A program made the position numbers and the translations under genes. Shown here piece by piece: positions 10,025 to 17,868 of a stretch of 64,000 nucleotides of DNA (position 1 is its first letter; every line of letters begins with the position of its first letter). This DNA comes from Micromonospora sp. WMMD1102 (GTDB lineage: Bacteria; Actinomycetota; Actinomycetes; Mycobacteriales; Micromonosporaceae), in the NCBI RefSeq assembly GCF_029626265.1, contig NZ_JARUBN010000001.1, forward strand, positions 1,612,001-1,676,000, read 5' to 3'. The notes under the pieces are model-generated. The model saw only the letters and a list, made by a program, of their open reading frames with translations, was not told the origin of the DNA and did not search any database.

Positions 10025-10629
10025 CCGGCGCCGGGCGGCTGCGCTGGCGGGCGCTGCGGGACCGGCTTCCGGACCGGCGACGCTGGCGGGACCAGCTGAT
10101 CACGGTCGGCTGGCTGGTCGTGGCCTGGAGCCTGCTCTGGGGCGAGTTCAGCTTCGGCAACCTGGTCAGCGGCGTACTGGTGGCCGCCGTGATCCTGGTT
10201 TTCCTGCCGCTGCCCCGGGTGACCTTCGGGGGCCGGCTCCGGCCACTGGCGGTGATCGGCTTCGTCGTACGGTTCGTCGCCGAACTCGTGGCCGCCAGCG
10301 TGCACGTCGGCTGGGCCGCCGTACGCCCCGGGCCGGGGCCCCGCAACGCGATCATCGCCGTCCGGCTGCGGGTGCGTACCGACCTCAACCTGGCGCTGAC
10401 CGCGGAGGTGCTGTCGCTGGTCCCGGGCACGCTGATCGTCGAGGCGGACCGGGACAGCGGCACCCTCTACGTGCACGTGCTGGACGTGCGCGGCGCCGAG
10501 GACCTGACCCGGAGCCGGGAGCGCATCCTGGCCGTCGAGGCCCGCATCGTCCGTACCGTCGGATCCGAGGCCGAGCTTCGGTTGCTCAGGGCGACGGTCG
10601 AGAACGCCGAACCGGGAGGACCATCGTGA
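10021..10629 (+). CDS. mrpE: Mrp antiporter subunit E
   Basis: MrpE membrane subunit, 202 residues. The GTG start overlaps the mrpD stop (GTGA). An N-terminal basic cytoplasmic stretch is followed by two or three membrane segments (about 28-62 and 78-95). A soluble C-terminal domain then contains the family sequence LNLALTAEVLSLVPGTLIVE. MrpE is required for full complex activity in characterised systems. It sits between mrpD and mrpF as in the canonical order. Confidence 0.93.
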   Translation: MTGAGRLRWRALRDRLPDRRRWRDQLITVGWLVVAWSLLWGEFSFGNLVSGVLVAAVILVFLPLPRVTFGGRLRPLAVIGFVVRFVAELVAASVHVGWAAVRPGPGPRNAIIAVRLRVRTDLNLALTAEVLSLVPGTLIVEADRDSGTLYVHVLDVRGAEDLTRSRERILAVEARIVRTVGSEAELRLLRATVENAEPGGPS

Positions 10630-10886
10630 TCGTCGCCGTCATCCTCGTCGCCCTCCTGCTCTCGAGCGCGGCGGCACTGGCCCTGTTCCGCGTGGTACGC
10701 GGCCCGAACCTGCTGGACCGGGTGGTCGCCGCCGAGGTGCTGATCTCGATCATGATCGGGGCGCTCGGCGCCGAGGCGGCGGTCAACCGGCACGCCACCA
10801 CACTGCCGATCCTGATCGTGCTCAGCTCGCTGGGCTTCGTCGGCTCGGTGGCCCTGGTGCGCTTCGCCGCCGGGGAGGAGGCGTGA
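10626..10886 (+). CDS. mrpF: Mrp antiporter subunit F
   Basis: Short three-helix membrane subunit of 86 residues. Family hallmarks are RVVRGPNLLDRVVAAEVL and a hydrophobic end reading LPILIVLSSLGFVGSVALVRF. The GTG start lies four bases inside the mrpE gene, and its own end overlaps mrpG. Length is normal for MrpF. Confidence 0.93.
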   Translation: MIVAVILVALLLSSAAALALFRVVRGPNLLDRVVAAEVLISIMIGALGAEAAVNRHATTLPILIVLSSLGFVGSVALVRFAAGEEA

Positions 10887-11242
10887 GCTGTACCGTCGCG
10901 CTGGACGTGCTGACCGGGATCTTCCTGGTCGCCGGGGGACTGCTGAGCCTGGTCGCCGCGATCGGGCTGGCCCGCTTTCCGGACGTGATCAGCCGGATGC
11001 ACACCGCGACCAAGCCGCAGGTGCTCGGCGTACTGCTGATCCTGCTGGCGCTGGCGGTGAGCCTGCGCGACGGCGCCGAGCTGGCCACGCTGGTGCTGAT
11101 CGGCGGGTTGCAGCTCGCCACCGCCCCGCTCGCGGCGCAGATGATCGGCCGGGCCGCCTACCGCACCGGGCGGGTCGACCGGGATTCGCTGGACGCCGAC
11201 GAGCTGGCCGACCGGGACCGCGCGCCGGGCGCGGTGGAGTGA
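10883..11242 (+). CDS. mrpG: Mrp antiporter subunit G
   Basis: Last Mrp subunit, 119 residues with three membrane segments. The conserved sequence GLARFPDVISRMHTATKPQ is the MrpG signature. The GTG start overlaps the mrpF stop. The C-terminal 25 residues are acidic and cytoplasmic. With this gene the operon holds A(B), C, D, E, F and G, so a functional complex can be encoded. Confidence 0.93.
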   Translation: MSCTVALDVLTGIFLVAGGLLSLVAAIGLARFPDVISRMHTATKPQVLGVLLILLALAVSLRDGAELATLVLIGGLQLATAPLAAQMIGRAAYRTGRVDRDSLDADELADRDRAPGAVE

Positions 11243-11377
11243 GCGGCCGGGCCAGACGATGTCCGGTCGGAGTCTTGCGCTAAATAGAAGACTGTAAATA
11301 GGATTCGTGGCCCCGGGTGCCGAGCGCCGTCCGTTACGGGCGAAGTCGACCGGCACCTGCCGGCACCGAGGAGAACC

Positions 11378-11824
11378 ATGCGTACCCGTTCGTTGCTCGC
11401 CGCCGCCGCGACGGCGGTGACGGCGGCGCTGAGCCTGGCCGCCCCGGCCGGCCCCGCGGCCACCCCGAGCTGTGCCCCCACCGACCCGACCGGTCGGCCC
11501 GTCCGGCTCGGCAACGCCGACAACGGCCGGACCCTCTGCCTGCTCCGGCGCCAGCGCCTGCACGTGACACTGACCGTCGACGCCACCAGGTATCCGAACC
11601 CGGCCAACTGGTGGAAGCCCATCACGACCTCCGGCACGGCGCTCACCCCGGTACCCCTGCCGGCCCTGCCGCCGCCCGGTGTGACGGCGGCGAGCTTCGT
11701 GGTCACCGGTGCCGGGCCGGCCACCGTCACCTCCTACTGGGACATCTGCCCGCAGACCGGACCGCCCTGCGGCGCGCCGGTGCTGCTGTGGCAGGCGACC
11801 GTCGAGGTGGCGCACGGCCGGTAG
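11378..11824 (+). CDS. Small secreted protein, possibly chagasin-like beta-sandwich
   Basis: Starts at an ATG after GAGGAGAACC. Residues 1-28 form a Sec signal peptide (RTR, then an alanine/leucine core, then APAGPAA), so the mature protein of about 120 residues is exported. Four cysteines (in ATPSCAPT, GRTLCLLRR, WDICPQT and GPPCGAP) could form two disulfides. The pattern of beta-strands, the NWWKP stretch and a late GPATVTSYW strand recall chagasin-type (I42) protease inhibitors, but I cannot confirm this without a profile search. It is separated from mrpG by 135 bases and is probably transcribed alone. Confidence 0.6.
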   Translation: MRTRSLLAAAATAVTAALSLAAPAGPAATPSCAPTDPTGRPVRLGNADNGRTLCLLRRQRLHVTLTVDATRYPNPANWWKPITTSGTALTPVPLPALPPPGVTAASFVVTGAGPATVTSYWDICPQTGPPCGAPVLLWQATVEVAHGR

Positions 11825-11894
11825 CCGGGGCGTGGCCCGCGTTTCGGCGACGGTGTCCGCAGCGGAACGAGTACCGCGAGTTCGGCGGCGACCG

Positions 11895-12275
11895 TCAGGG
11901 CTCGGCGGGGAAGGCCATCGTGCCGGTCAGCCCGACGGAGCCGGGCAGCCGGGTGTCCTGGCGGAGGAACTGCACCACCACCGGTACCGGCGAGCGGACG
12001 ACGCAGCCGAACGGCCGGTCCAGCAAGATCGCCTCCGGGTCGACCAGGTCGTTGAGGCGTACGTGCCGGATCCGCCGGGCGCCGACCGTGACCGGGTACG
12101 GGCCGACCGGCTCCCGGTCCTGGTAGTAGACGGTGATCTCCAGGTGGGCCGGTTCGTCCCCGGTGTTGAGCACCGACAACTGGTCGAAGCCGGTGAACTC
12201 CGGCTCCTCTCCGTGGCTGGGGAACGGGATCCGGCCGCCCGGCACCACCCAGACCCGCCCGCCGAGCCCGGCCAT
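11895..12275 (-). CDS. Anabaena sensory rhodopsin transducer (ASRT)-like protein
   Basis: A 126-residue soluble protein that clearly belongs to the ASRT family. Recognisable stretches are GGRIPFPSHGEEPEF, LNTGDEPAHLEITVYYQDR, EPVGPYPVTVGARRIRHVR and NDLVDPEAILLDRPF. In Anabaena the homologue is a tetrameric beta-sandwich that binds a microbial rhodopsin. Most relatives occur in genomes without rhodopsin and have been proposed to bind sugars or other small molecules. No rhodopsin gene is visible here. The ATG overlaps the stop of the upstream flavoprotein gene (ATGA), so the two are translated together. The context suggests a role with sugar acid or lactone oxidation; that is inference. Confidence 0.85.
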   Translation of the reverse strand: MAGLGGRVWVVPGGRIPFPSHGEEPEFTGFDQLSVLNTGDEPAHLEITVYYQDREPVGPYPVTVGARRIRHVRLNDLVDPEAILLDRPFGCVVRSPVPVVVQFLRQDTRLPGSVGLTGTMAFPAEP

Positions 12276-13468
12276 CAGCCGTCCTCCAACAGCTGGGCGA
12301 GATCGGGGGTCAGGAACACCCCGTCCGGGTCGAGCCGGCGGCGCAGTTCCCGGAAGCTGTCGAAGCACGGATAGACCCGGCGCAGGTCCGGAGCGGTCAG
12401 CGAGTGCTTCTTGCCCCAGTGCGGGCGGCCGTCGTGCTCCCGGAACACCGCCTCGACGTCGGCGAAGTACTCGTGGTGGGGCAGGGAGTTGTTCTGTAGG
12501 CAGGCGATCGTCGTGGTGGCCCGGTCGTACGCCGGACTGAGCCAGATGTCGTCCGGGGCGATGGTGCGGACCAGGACCCGCCAGGCCACCCCGGTCCGGT
12601 GCCGCTCCAGGACCCGGCGCCGGATCTCGGTGAAGCAGGCGTGGAAGGCCTCCGACGGCACGGCGTACTCGATCTCCTCGAAACGCAGGTCCCGGTGCCG
12701 GGGGATGGTCCGGTGGCTCGGGCCGGTCTCCATGGTCCGGGGCTCGCCGGACGGAATCACCTCCGGCTCCTCGCCGGCCCGGTTGAGGGTGCGGATCTGG
12801 GTGGTGTCGGTGCGCGGATACCAGTAGAAGTCCATGTTGCGGTTCTGCCGCTGCAACTGGTCCAGGTGATCGAGGGTCCAGGCGATCGACGAGCACCAGT
12901 TGCGCCGGCGCAGCTGGTAGGTGGGGGTGAGCCGGAGCGTCAGTTCGGTCACCACGCCGAGCGCGCCGAGGGAGAGCCGCGCCGCCGGCAGCAGTTCGGG
13001 GTTGCGCTGCCCGCAGATGTCCAGCGCCTCGCCGGTGCCGGTGACCAGCCGGAGCCCGGCCACCTGGGTGGAGAGGTTGCCGAACCGGAGACCGGTGCCG
13101 TGCGTGCCGGTGGCGGTGGCACCTCCGATCGACTGCACGTCGACGTCGCCCAGGTTGTCCATGGCGAGCCCGGCCTCGTAGAGCGACTCGCCCAACTCGC
13201 CGAGCGGCATCCCGGCGCAGACCGTGGCCAGGTTCGGGTCGTCGTGCCGGCGCACGCTGCGCGGCAGCCCGCCCAGGCTGACGAGTACGTCGTCCGTGCG
13301 GACCAGCGGACTGGACGAGTGGCCGGAGCCGACCGGCCGGAGCTTGGTCGAGGTCTGCCGGGCCCGGTCGACAAGCGCCCGGACGTCTTCCTCGCGTTCC
13401 GGCGTGGCGTACTCCCGAGGGGTGAATCGAAGGCTGCCCGACCAGTTGCACCACTCCCGTCCCAACAC
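12275..13468 (-). CDS. FAD-dependent aldonolactone-oxidase-like oxidoreductase
   Basis: Vanillyl-alcohol-oxidase-fold flavoprotein of the L-gulonolactone / D-arabinono-1,4-lactone oxidase family, 397 residues. The N-terminal FAD domain has PVGSGHSSS with His50 in the position that carries covalent FAD in relatives, and IGGATATGTHGTG for the pyrophosphate. The C-terminal ALO domain ends with HWGKKH (about 350-355), the substrate-site signature. The GTG start follows a good GGGAGG. Such enzymes oxidise sugar lactones or related polyols to the 2-keto (ascorbate-like) product with O2 or another acceptor. It is the first gene of a two-gene operon with the ASRT-like protein. Confidence 0.9.
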   Translation of the reverse strand: MLGREWCNWSGSLRFTPREYATPEREEDVRALVDRARQTSTKLRPVGSGHSSSPLVRTDDVLVSLGGLPRSVRRHDDPNLATVCAGMPLGELGESLYEAGLAMDNLGDVDVQSIGGATATGTHGTGLRFGNLSTQVAGLRLVTGTGEALDICGQRNPELLPAARLSLGALGVVTELTLRLTPTYQLRRRNWCSSIAWTLDHLDQLQRQNRNMDFYWYPRTDTTQIRTLNRAGEEPEVIPSGEPRTMETGPSHRTIPRHRDLRFEEIEYAVPSEAFHACFTEIRRRVLERHRTGVAWRVLVRTIAPDDIWLSPAYDRATTTIACLQNNSLPHHEYFADVEAVFREHDGRPHWGKKHSLTAPDLRRVYPCFDSFRELRRRLDPDGVFLTPDLAQLLEDG

Positions 13469-13718
13469 GAGCCTCCCTTCTCGGCTGCCCGGCCTTGCGT
13501 TCTCGGGGTCGGGACAGATCGGGACACGCGTCTCTACCCGGTCGGAGGTCCGGGAAACGGCTGGTCACAGCCCGTGGCGGTTGCCCGGCAGCGGCCGGCG
13601 GGGCTCGGTAGGATGGTCTGGTGATCGACTCAACTGTCCAGGAGGGCAGCTGTAGCCAGCCGGGTCGGACCCGGCGCCTCTCGTACCGGCCGCGACAGCG
13701 GGGAGCGCTGAGCACCCC

Positions 13719-15083
13719 GTGCTGATCGCAATCGGTCTTGTCCTGATCATCGTGCTCACCGCGGCGACGGGATACTTCGTCGCCCAGGAATTCGGTTACG
13801 TCGCCGCAGACCGCAACAAACTGCGCCAACTCGCCGAGGACGGCGACGTCGCCGCCGAACGCGCCCTGACGGTCACCGGACGGCTCTCCTTCATGCTCTC
13901 CGGGGCCCAGCTCGGGATCACCGTCACCGCCCTGCTCGTCGGTTACGTCGCCGAGCCGTACCTCGGCGACGGCCTCGCCGACCTGCTCGGGGTGGCCGGC
14001 GTCTCGGCCGCGGTCAGCACGCCGCTCGCGGTCGCGCTGGCCCTGGTGATCGCCACGGTCGTGCAGATGGTCTTCGGCGAACTCGCCCCGAAGAATCTCG
14101 CCATCGTCCGGGCCGAGGCACTCGCCCGGGCCCTGTCCCGCTCCACGCTGTTCTACCTCGCCGTCGCCGGGCCGGTGATCCGGCTCTTCGACGCCGCCGC
14201 CACCCGGCTGCTGCGCCGGGTCGGCATCGAACCGGTCGAGGAACTGCCCAGCGGCGCGACCCCGGAGGACCTGGAACAGATCATCGCCGAGTCCCGCGAG
14301 GAGGGGCACCTGGACGCCGAGATGTCCACCCTGCTCGACCGGGGACTCGACTTCCGGCAACTCACCGCCGCCGAGGCGATGGTGCCCCGGGTCGACGTGC
14401 ACACCGTACGGCCCGACGAGCCGCTCAGCCGGCTGGTCGAGCTGCTCGACACCGGACACTCGCGCTTCCCCGTCCGCGGTGCCGAGGGGGTGGACGACGT
14501 CGTCGGGGTGGTCGGGATCGCCGACGTACTCGGGGTGCCGCCGGCCAAGCGGGCCAGTACCCCGGTCGAGGCGGTCGCCGTACCCCCGTTGCTGGTGCCG
14601 GCGACGCTGCCGCTGCCGACGGTGCTGGACCGGCTCCGGGCCGGGCACCGCCAGCTCGCCTGCGTGGTCGACGAGTACGGCGGCTTCGCCGGGGTGATCA
14701 CCCTGGAGGACATCGCCGAGGAACTGGTCGGGCCGATCCGGGACGAGGACGACCCGCCGGAGCGGGCCCCGGTCCGGCAGGCCGACGGCTCCTGGGTGGT
14801 GCCGGCCCGCTGGCGGATCGACGAGGTCGCCGACAGCACCGGGATCACCCTGCCGGAGGCGCCCGAATACGACACCCTCTCCGGGCTGGTGATGCGGGAG
14901 CTGGGCCGGATCCCCGAGGTCGGCGACCGGCTGGAGATCAGGCTCTCCGCCGAGGCGGAACCGGACCAGGAGGCGACGCTGCCCCGGGCGCACGTCGAGG
15001 TGCTCGCCGTCGACCGGCACGTCGCCGACTCGGTCCGGCTCCGGATCCTGGTGCCGCAGGGCGGGGCGGAGCGGTCCTCGTGA
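13719..15083 (+). CDS. CNNM/HlyC-CorC family membrane protein with CBS pair
   Basis: Complete DUF21-CBS-CorC_HlyC protein of 454 residues. The CNNM transmembrane domain spans about 1-180 (FMLSGAQLGITVTALLVGY, FGELAPKNLAI). Two CBS domains span about 205-325 (MVPRVDVHTV; VVDEYGGFAGVITLEDIAEELVG, quoted by its core DEYGGFAGVITLEDI). The C-terminal CorC_HlyC domain covers about 340-430. Relatives are tied to magnesium or cobalt efflux; the old name haemolysin is misleading. GTG start. The following homologue overlaps it by four bases, so the two may work as a heterodimer. Confidence 0.9.
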   Translation: MLIAIGLVLIIVLTAATGYFVAQEFGYVAADRNKLRQLAEDGDVAAERALTVTGRLSFMLSGAQLGITVTALLVGYVAEPYLGDGLADLLGVAGVSAAVSTPLAVALALVIATVVQMVFGELAPKNLAIVRAEALARALSRSTLFYLAVAGPVIRLFDAAATRLLRRVGIEPVEELPSGATPEDLEQIIAESREEGHLDAEMSTLLDRGLDFRQLTAAEAMVPRVDVHTVRPDEPLSRLVELLDTGHSRFPVRGAEGVDDVVGVVGIADVLGVPPAKRASTPVEAVAVPPLLVPATLPLPTVLDRLRAGHRQLACVVDEYGGFAGVITLEDIAEELVGPIRDEDDPPERAPVRQADGSWVVPARWRIDEVADSTGITLPEAPEYDTLSGLVMRELGRIPEVGDRLEIRLSAEAEPDQEATLPRAHVEVLAVDRHVADSVRLRILVPQGGAERSS

Positions 15084-16144
15084 GCGCCACCTGGGCCCTG
15101 CTGATCTCGCTGCTGCTGCTCGCCCTGAACGGCTTCTTCGTGGCCGCCGAGTTCGCCCTGCTGGCCTCGAAGCGCTACCGGCTGGAGCAGGCCGCCGCCT
15201 CCGGCGGCCGGGCGGCCCGGGCGGCGCTGGACGGGGTACGCGAGCTGACCCTGATGCTGGCCGGCGCGCAGTTCGGCATCACCGTCTGCACCCTGGGGCT
15301 GGGCGCGCTGGCCGAGCCGGCGATCGAACACCTGCTCAGCCCGGCGCTGCACGCGGTCGGCCTGCCGAACACGGCGAGCCACATCGTCGCGCTGGTCTTC
15401 GCGCTGGGCCTGGTCACGTTCTTGCACCTGGTGGTCGGCGAGATGGCCCCGAAGTCGTGGGCGATCACCGACCCGGAGCGCTCCGCGCTGCTGCTCGCCC
15501 TGCCGTTCCGGGCGTTCGCCCGGGTGGCCCGGCCGGTGCTCTCCGCACTGAACGGGCTGGCCAACGTCACACTGCGGCTGGTCCGGGTACGCCCCGAGGA
15601 GCAGTTGGCGGTGGCGCACGGGCCGGAGGAGCTGCGGATGCTGATCCAGCAGTCCCGCGAGCACGGCCTGCTCGCCGCCGACCAGCACGAGATGCTGACC
15701 AGCATGCTGCAACTCCAGGGCACCACCGTCGAACAGGTGATGGAGCCGGTCGCCACGATCGTCTCGGTACGCCCCGACGACTCCGCGGAGCGGATCGAGG
15801 AGGTGTGCCGGTCCAGCGGCCGGTCCCGGCTGGCCGTCTTCGACTCACCGGGCGAGGTGGCCGGGCTGGTGCACGTCCGGGAGGCGGTCCGGGCCACCAC
15901 CGCCGGCCGGGCGGCGACGGCACGGGAGCTGATGACCGTCCCGTTCACCCTGGAGGCGACCGCGACCGTCACCGAGGCGGTGGCCGCGATGCGGGCCGAA
16001 CAGGTGCAGTTGGCGCTGGTCAGCAACGGTGCCGGCGCGGGTCGGCCGATCGGCTTCGTGGCCCTGGAGGACCTGCTGGAAGAGGTCATCGGCGAGTTCG
16101 ACGACGAGACCGACCCGATCCCGCGGGGCCGCCGCCTGCGCTGA
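15080..16144 (+). CDS. Second CNNM/CBS membrane protein, lacking the CorC_HlyC domain
   Basis: Paralogue of the preceding gene, 354 residues. The CNNM domain (about 1-180) contains LAGAQFGITVCTLGLGALAEP and the conserved VVGEMAPKSWAI. A CBS pair follows (VMEPVATIVSV; GFVALEDLLEEVIGEF). It stops at about the point where CorC_HlyC would begin, so that domain is absent. The GTG start overlaps the upstream stop (GTGA). A tandem pair of one long and one short CNNM protein is common in actinomycetes; a paired transporter is likely but not shown. Confidence 0.9.
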   Translation: MSATWALLISLLLLALNGFFVAAEFALLASKRYRLEQAAASGGRAARAALDGVRELTLMLAGAQFGITVCTLGLGALAEPAIEHLLSPALHAVGLPNTASHIVALVFALGLVTFLHLVVGEMAPKSWAITDPERSALLLALPFRAFARVARPVLSALNGLANVTLRLVRVRPEEQLAVAHGPEELRMLIQQSREHGLLAADQHEMLTSMLQLQGTTVEQVMEPVATIVSVRPDDSAERIEEVCRSSGRSRLAVFDSPGEVAGLVHVREAVRATTAGRAATARELMTVPFTLEATATVTEAVAAMRAEQVQLALVSNGAGAGRPIGFVALEDLLEEVIGEFDDETDPIPRGRRLR

Positions 16145-16153
16145 GCACCGGAG

Positions 16154-17188
16154 GTGGTGACGGTGGGTCTCGGGGGACTTCCGCCCGCTGCGGGACTGAC
16201 CGTGCGGACCACGCTGCCGAATCCGAGTACCCGGCCGGGGTTGTCGCTGCCCGGCCGGGTCACCGTCACCGCCGGCCGGTCGCCGGCAACCGTCGATCGC
16301 GTCACCCTCGGCCTGGTCACCCGGGTCGAGCCGGCCGGCGGCGCGGTGGAGTACCAGCCGGTGGAGTTCCACCGGGTGCCGGCCGCCGGTGCGTTCGTGC
16401 TGGCCCCCGGCGAGCGCCGGGTCCTCGACTTCGAGCTGCCGGTGCCCTGGGAGACCCCGGTGACGGTGGTCGACGGGCACTGCCTGCTCAACCTGCGGAT
16501 GGGACTGCGCACCGAGGTCGCGGTCAGCGCGCTGCTCGACCGGGGTGACCTGCGCCCGGTGTACGTGCATCCGCTGCCCGCCCAGGCCGGGGTGCTCGGC
16601 GCACTTGCCGAACTCGGCTTCGAGCTGCGGCAGGTCGGGCTGCTCGCCGAGCGGCTGCCCGGGATCGACCAACGGCTGCCGTTCCACCAGAAGATCGCGT
16701 ACTGGGCGGCGCCGCTGTACGGCGGCCCGTTCAGCGAGCTGGAGGTGTCGTTCTTCACCGACCCGGAGCGGGTGGAGGTGCTCTTCGCGCTGGACCGCCG
16801 GGTGGCGCTGGCCGGTGCCGGGCACGTCAGCTTCAGCCGGTTCCGGGCGGCGCACCGGGGCGCGGCCGAACTGGACTGGGTCACGGTGCTGGACAGCTGG
16901 CTGCGGTACGCCGTACAGCGGCACGCGGCCACCGCCGCCGGCTACCGGGTGCTCACCGAACGCCGGCCGTCGCCGCCGCCCCGGCCGAGTGACCCCGACA
17001 AGTCGCACACCGGCCCGTCCGGCACCAACACCCGGGACAGCGTCCCGCCCGGCGAGGAACCGTCCGGCGCCGCGCCGGCCGCCGGCCACGACCCGGAGCG
17101 CGGGCTGCGCCCGATCGGCGGCGGCGAGGGCGGCATCGGCGGCGGTGCGGGCGGGGCCGCCGGCGGCGGTGGCGGCGGCGGCACGTGA
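16154..17188 (+). CDS. Spo0M-like sporulation-control protein, glycine-rich tail
   Basis: Arrestin-fold Spo0M family protein of 344 residues. The N-terminal half (about 1-245) shows the two-sandwich pattern of the family, including LPFHQKIAYWAAPL and SELEVSFFTDPERVEVLF. From about residue 270 the chain becomes polar and ends in a glycine/alanine-rich run, probably disordered. In Bacillus, Spo0M affects entry into sporulation and interacts with cell-division proteins. The GTG start has a GGAGGTG ribosome site and lies 9 bases after the CBS gene, so it belongs to the same operon. Confidence 0.8.
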   Translation: MVTVGLGGLPPAAGLTVRTTLPNPSTRPGLSLPGRVTVTAGRSPATVDRVTLGLVTRVEPAGGAVEYQPVEFHRVPAAGAFVLAPGERRVLDFELPVPWETPVTVVDGHCLLNLRMGLRTEVAVSALLDRGDLRPVYVHPLPAQAGVLGALAELGFELRQVGLLAERLPGIDQRLPFHQKIAYWAAPLYGGPFSELEVSFFTDPERVEVLFALDRRVALAGAGHVSFSRFRAAHRGAAELDWVTVLDSWLRYAVQRHAATAAGYRVLTERRPSPPPRPSDPDKSHTGPSGTNTRDSVPPGEEPSGAAPAAGHDPERGLRPIGGGEGGIGGGAGGAAGGGGGGGT

Positions 17189-17199
17189 GGGCTTCCGGC

Positions 17200-17868
17200 T
17201 CAGCCCGCGCTGGCGGTGGCCAGCTTGAGACCGAAGCCGAGGAAGAGCGCGCCGATCCCGGTGCTCACCCCGGCGGCCAGCCGCCGACGACTGCGGAACT
17301 GCGCGGCCAGGTAGGTGCCGGCGAAGATCAGCATGGTCAGGTAGATCACGCTGGTGACCTGGGCGATCGCCCCGAGCAGCAGGAACGACAGCGCCGGGTA
17401 GGGATAGGCCGGGTCGACGAACTGGATGAAGAACGAGATGAAGAAGAGGATCGCCTTCGGGTTCAGCAGGCTGATCACCGCCGCCCGCCGGAACGGCCGG
17501 TCGGCCGCCGCCGGCCGGGTGTCGACGAGCGGCGCGACCGCCGGGTCGTTCCGGGTACGCCAGCGCCGCCACGCGCCGCGCAGCATCATCAGCCCGACAT
17601 AGCCCAGGTACGCCGCACCGGCGTACTTGATCACCAGGAAGATCGGCGGGTACGCCTTCAGCAGCGACGCCACCCCGGCGGCGGAGAGGACCATCAGCAC
17701 GGTGTCGCCGAGAAAGACCCCGGCGGCCGCCCGGTAGCCGGCCCGTACCCCGGTCTTCGCGGCGGTGGTCAGCACGTAGAGCGAGTTCGGTCCGGGCAGC
17801 AGGATGATGGCGACCGTGCCCAGCACGTAGGTCCAGATGTCGGTGATCCCCAGCACGCCGGTCATCAT
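17200..17868 (-). CDS. leuE: LysE-superfamily amino acid exporter, LeuE-like
   Basis: Six-segment LysE-type exporter, 222 residues. It resembles E. coli LeuE (leucine and related amino acid export) along its length: LPGPNSLYVLTTAAKTGVR, FLGDTVLMVLSAAGVASLL, SLLNPKAILFFISFFIQF. The first of two adjacent ATG codons is used (17868), which overlaps the stop of the upstream fusion gene by ATGA. The two genes form an operon. Substrate assignment rests on resemblance only. Confidence 0.85.
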   Translation of the reverse strand: MMTGVLGITDIWTYVLGTVAIILLPGPNSLYVLTTAAKTGVRAGYRAAAGVFLGDTVLMVLSAAGVASLLKAYPPIFLVIKYAGAAYLGYVGLMMLRGAWRRWRTRNDPAVAPLVDTRPAAADRPFRRAAVISLLNPKAILFFISFFIQFVDPAYPYPALSFLLLGAIAQVTSVIYLTMLIFAGTYLAAQFRSRRRLAAGVSTGIGALFLGFGLKLATASAG

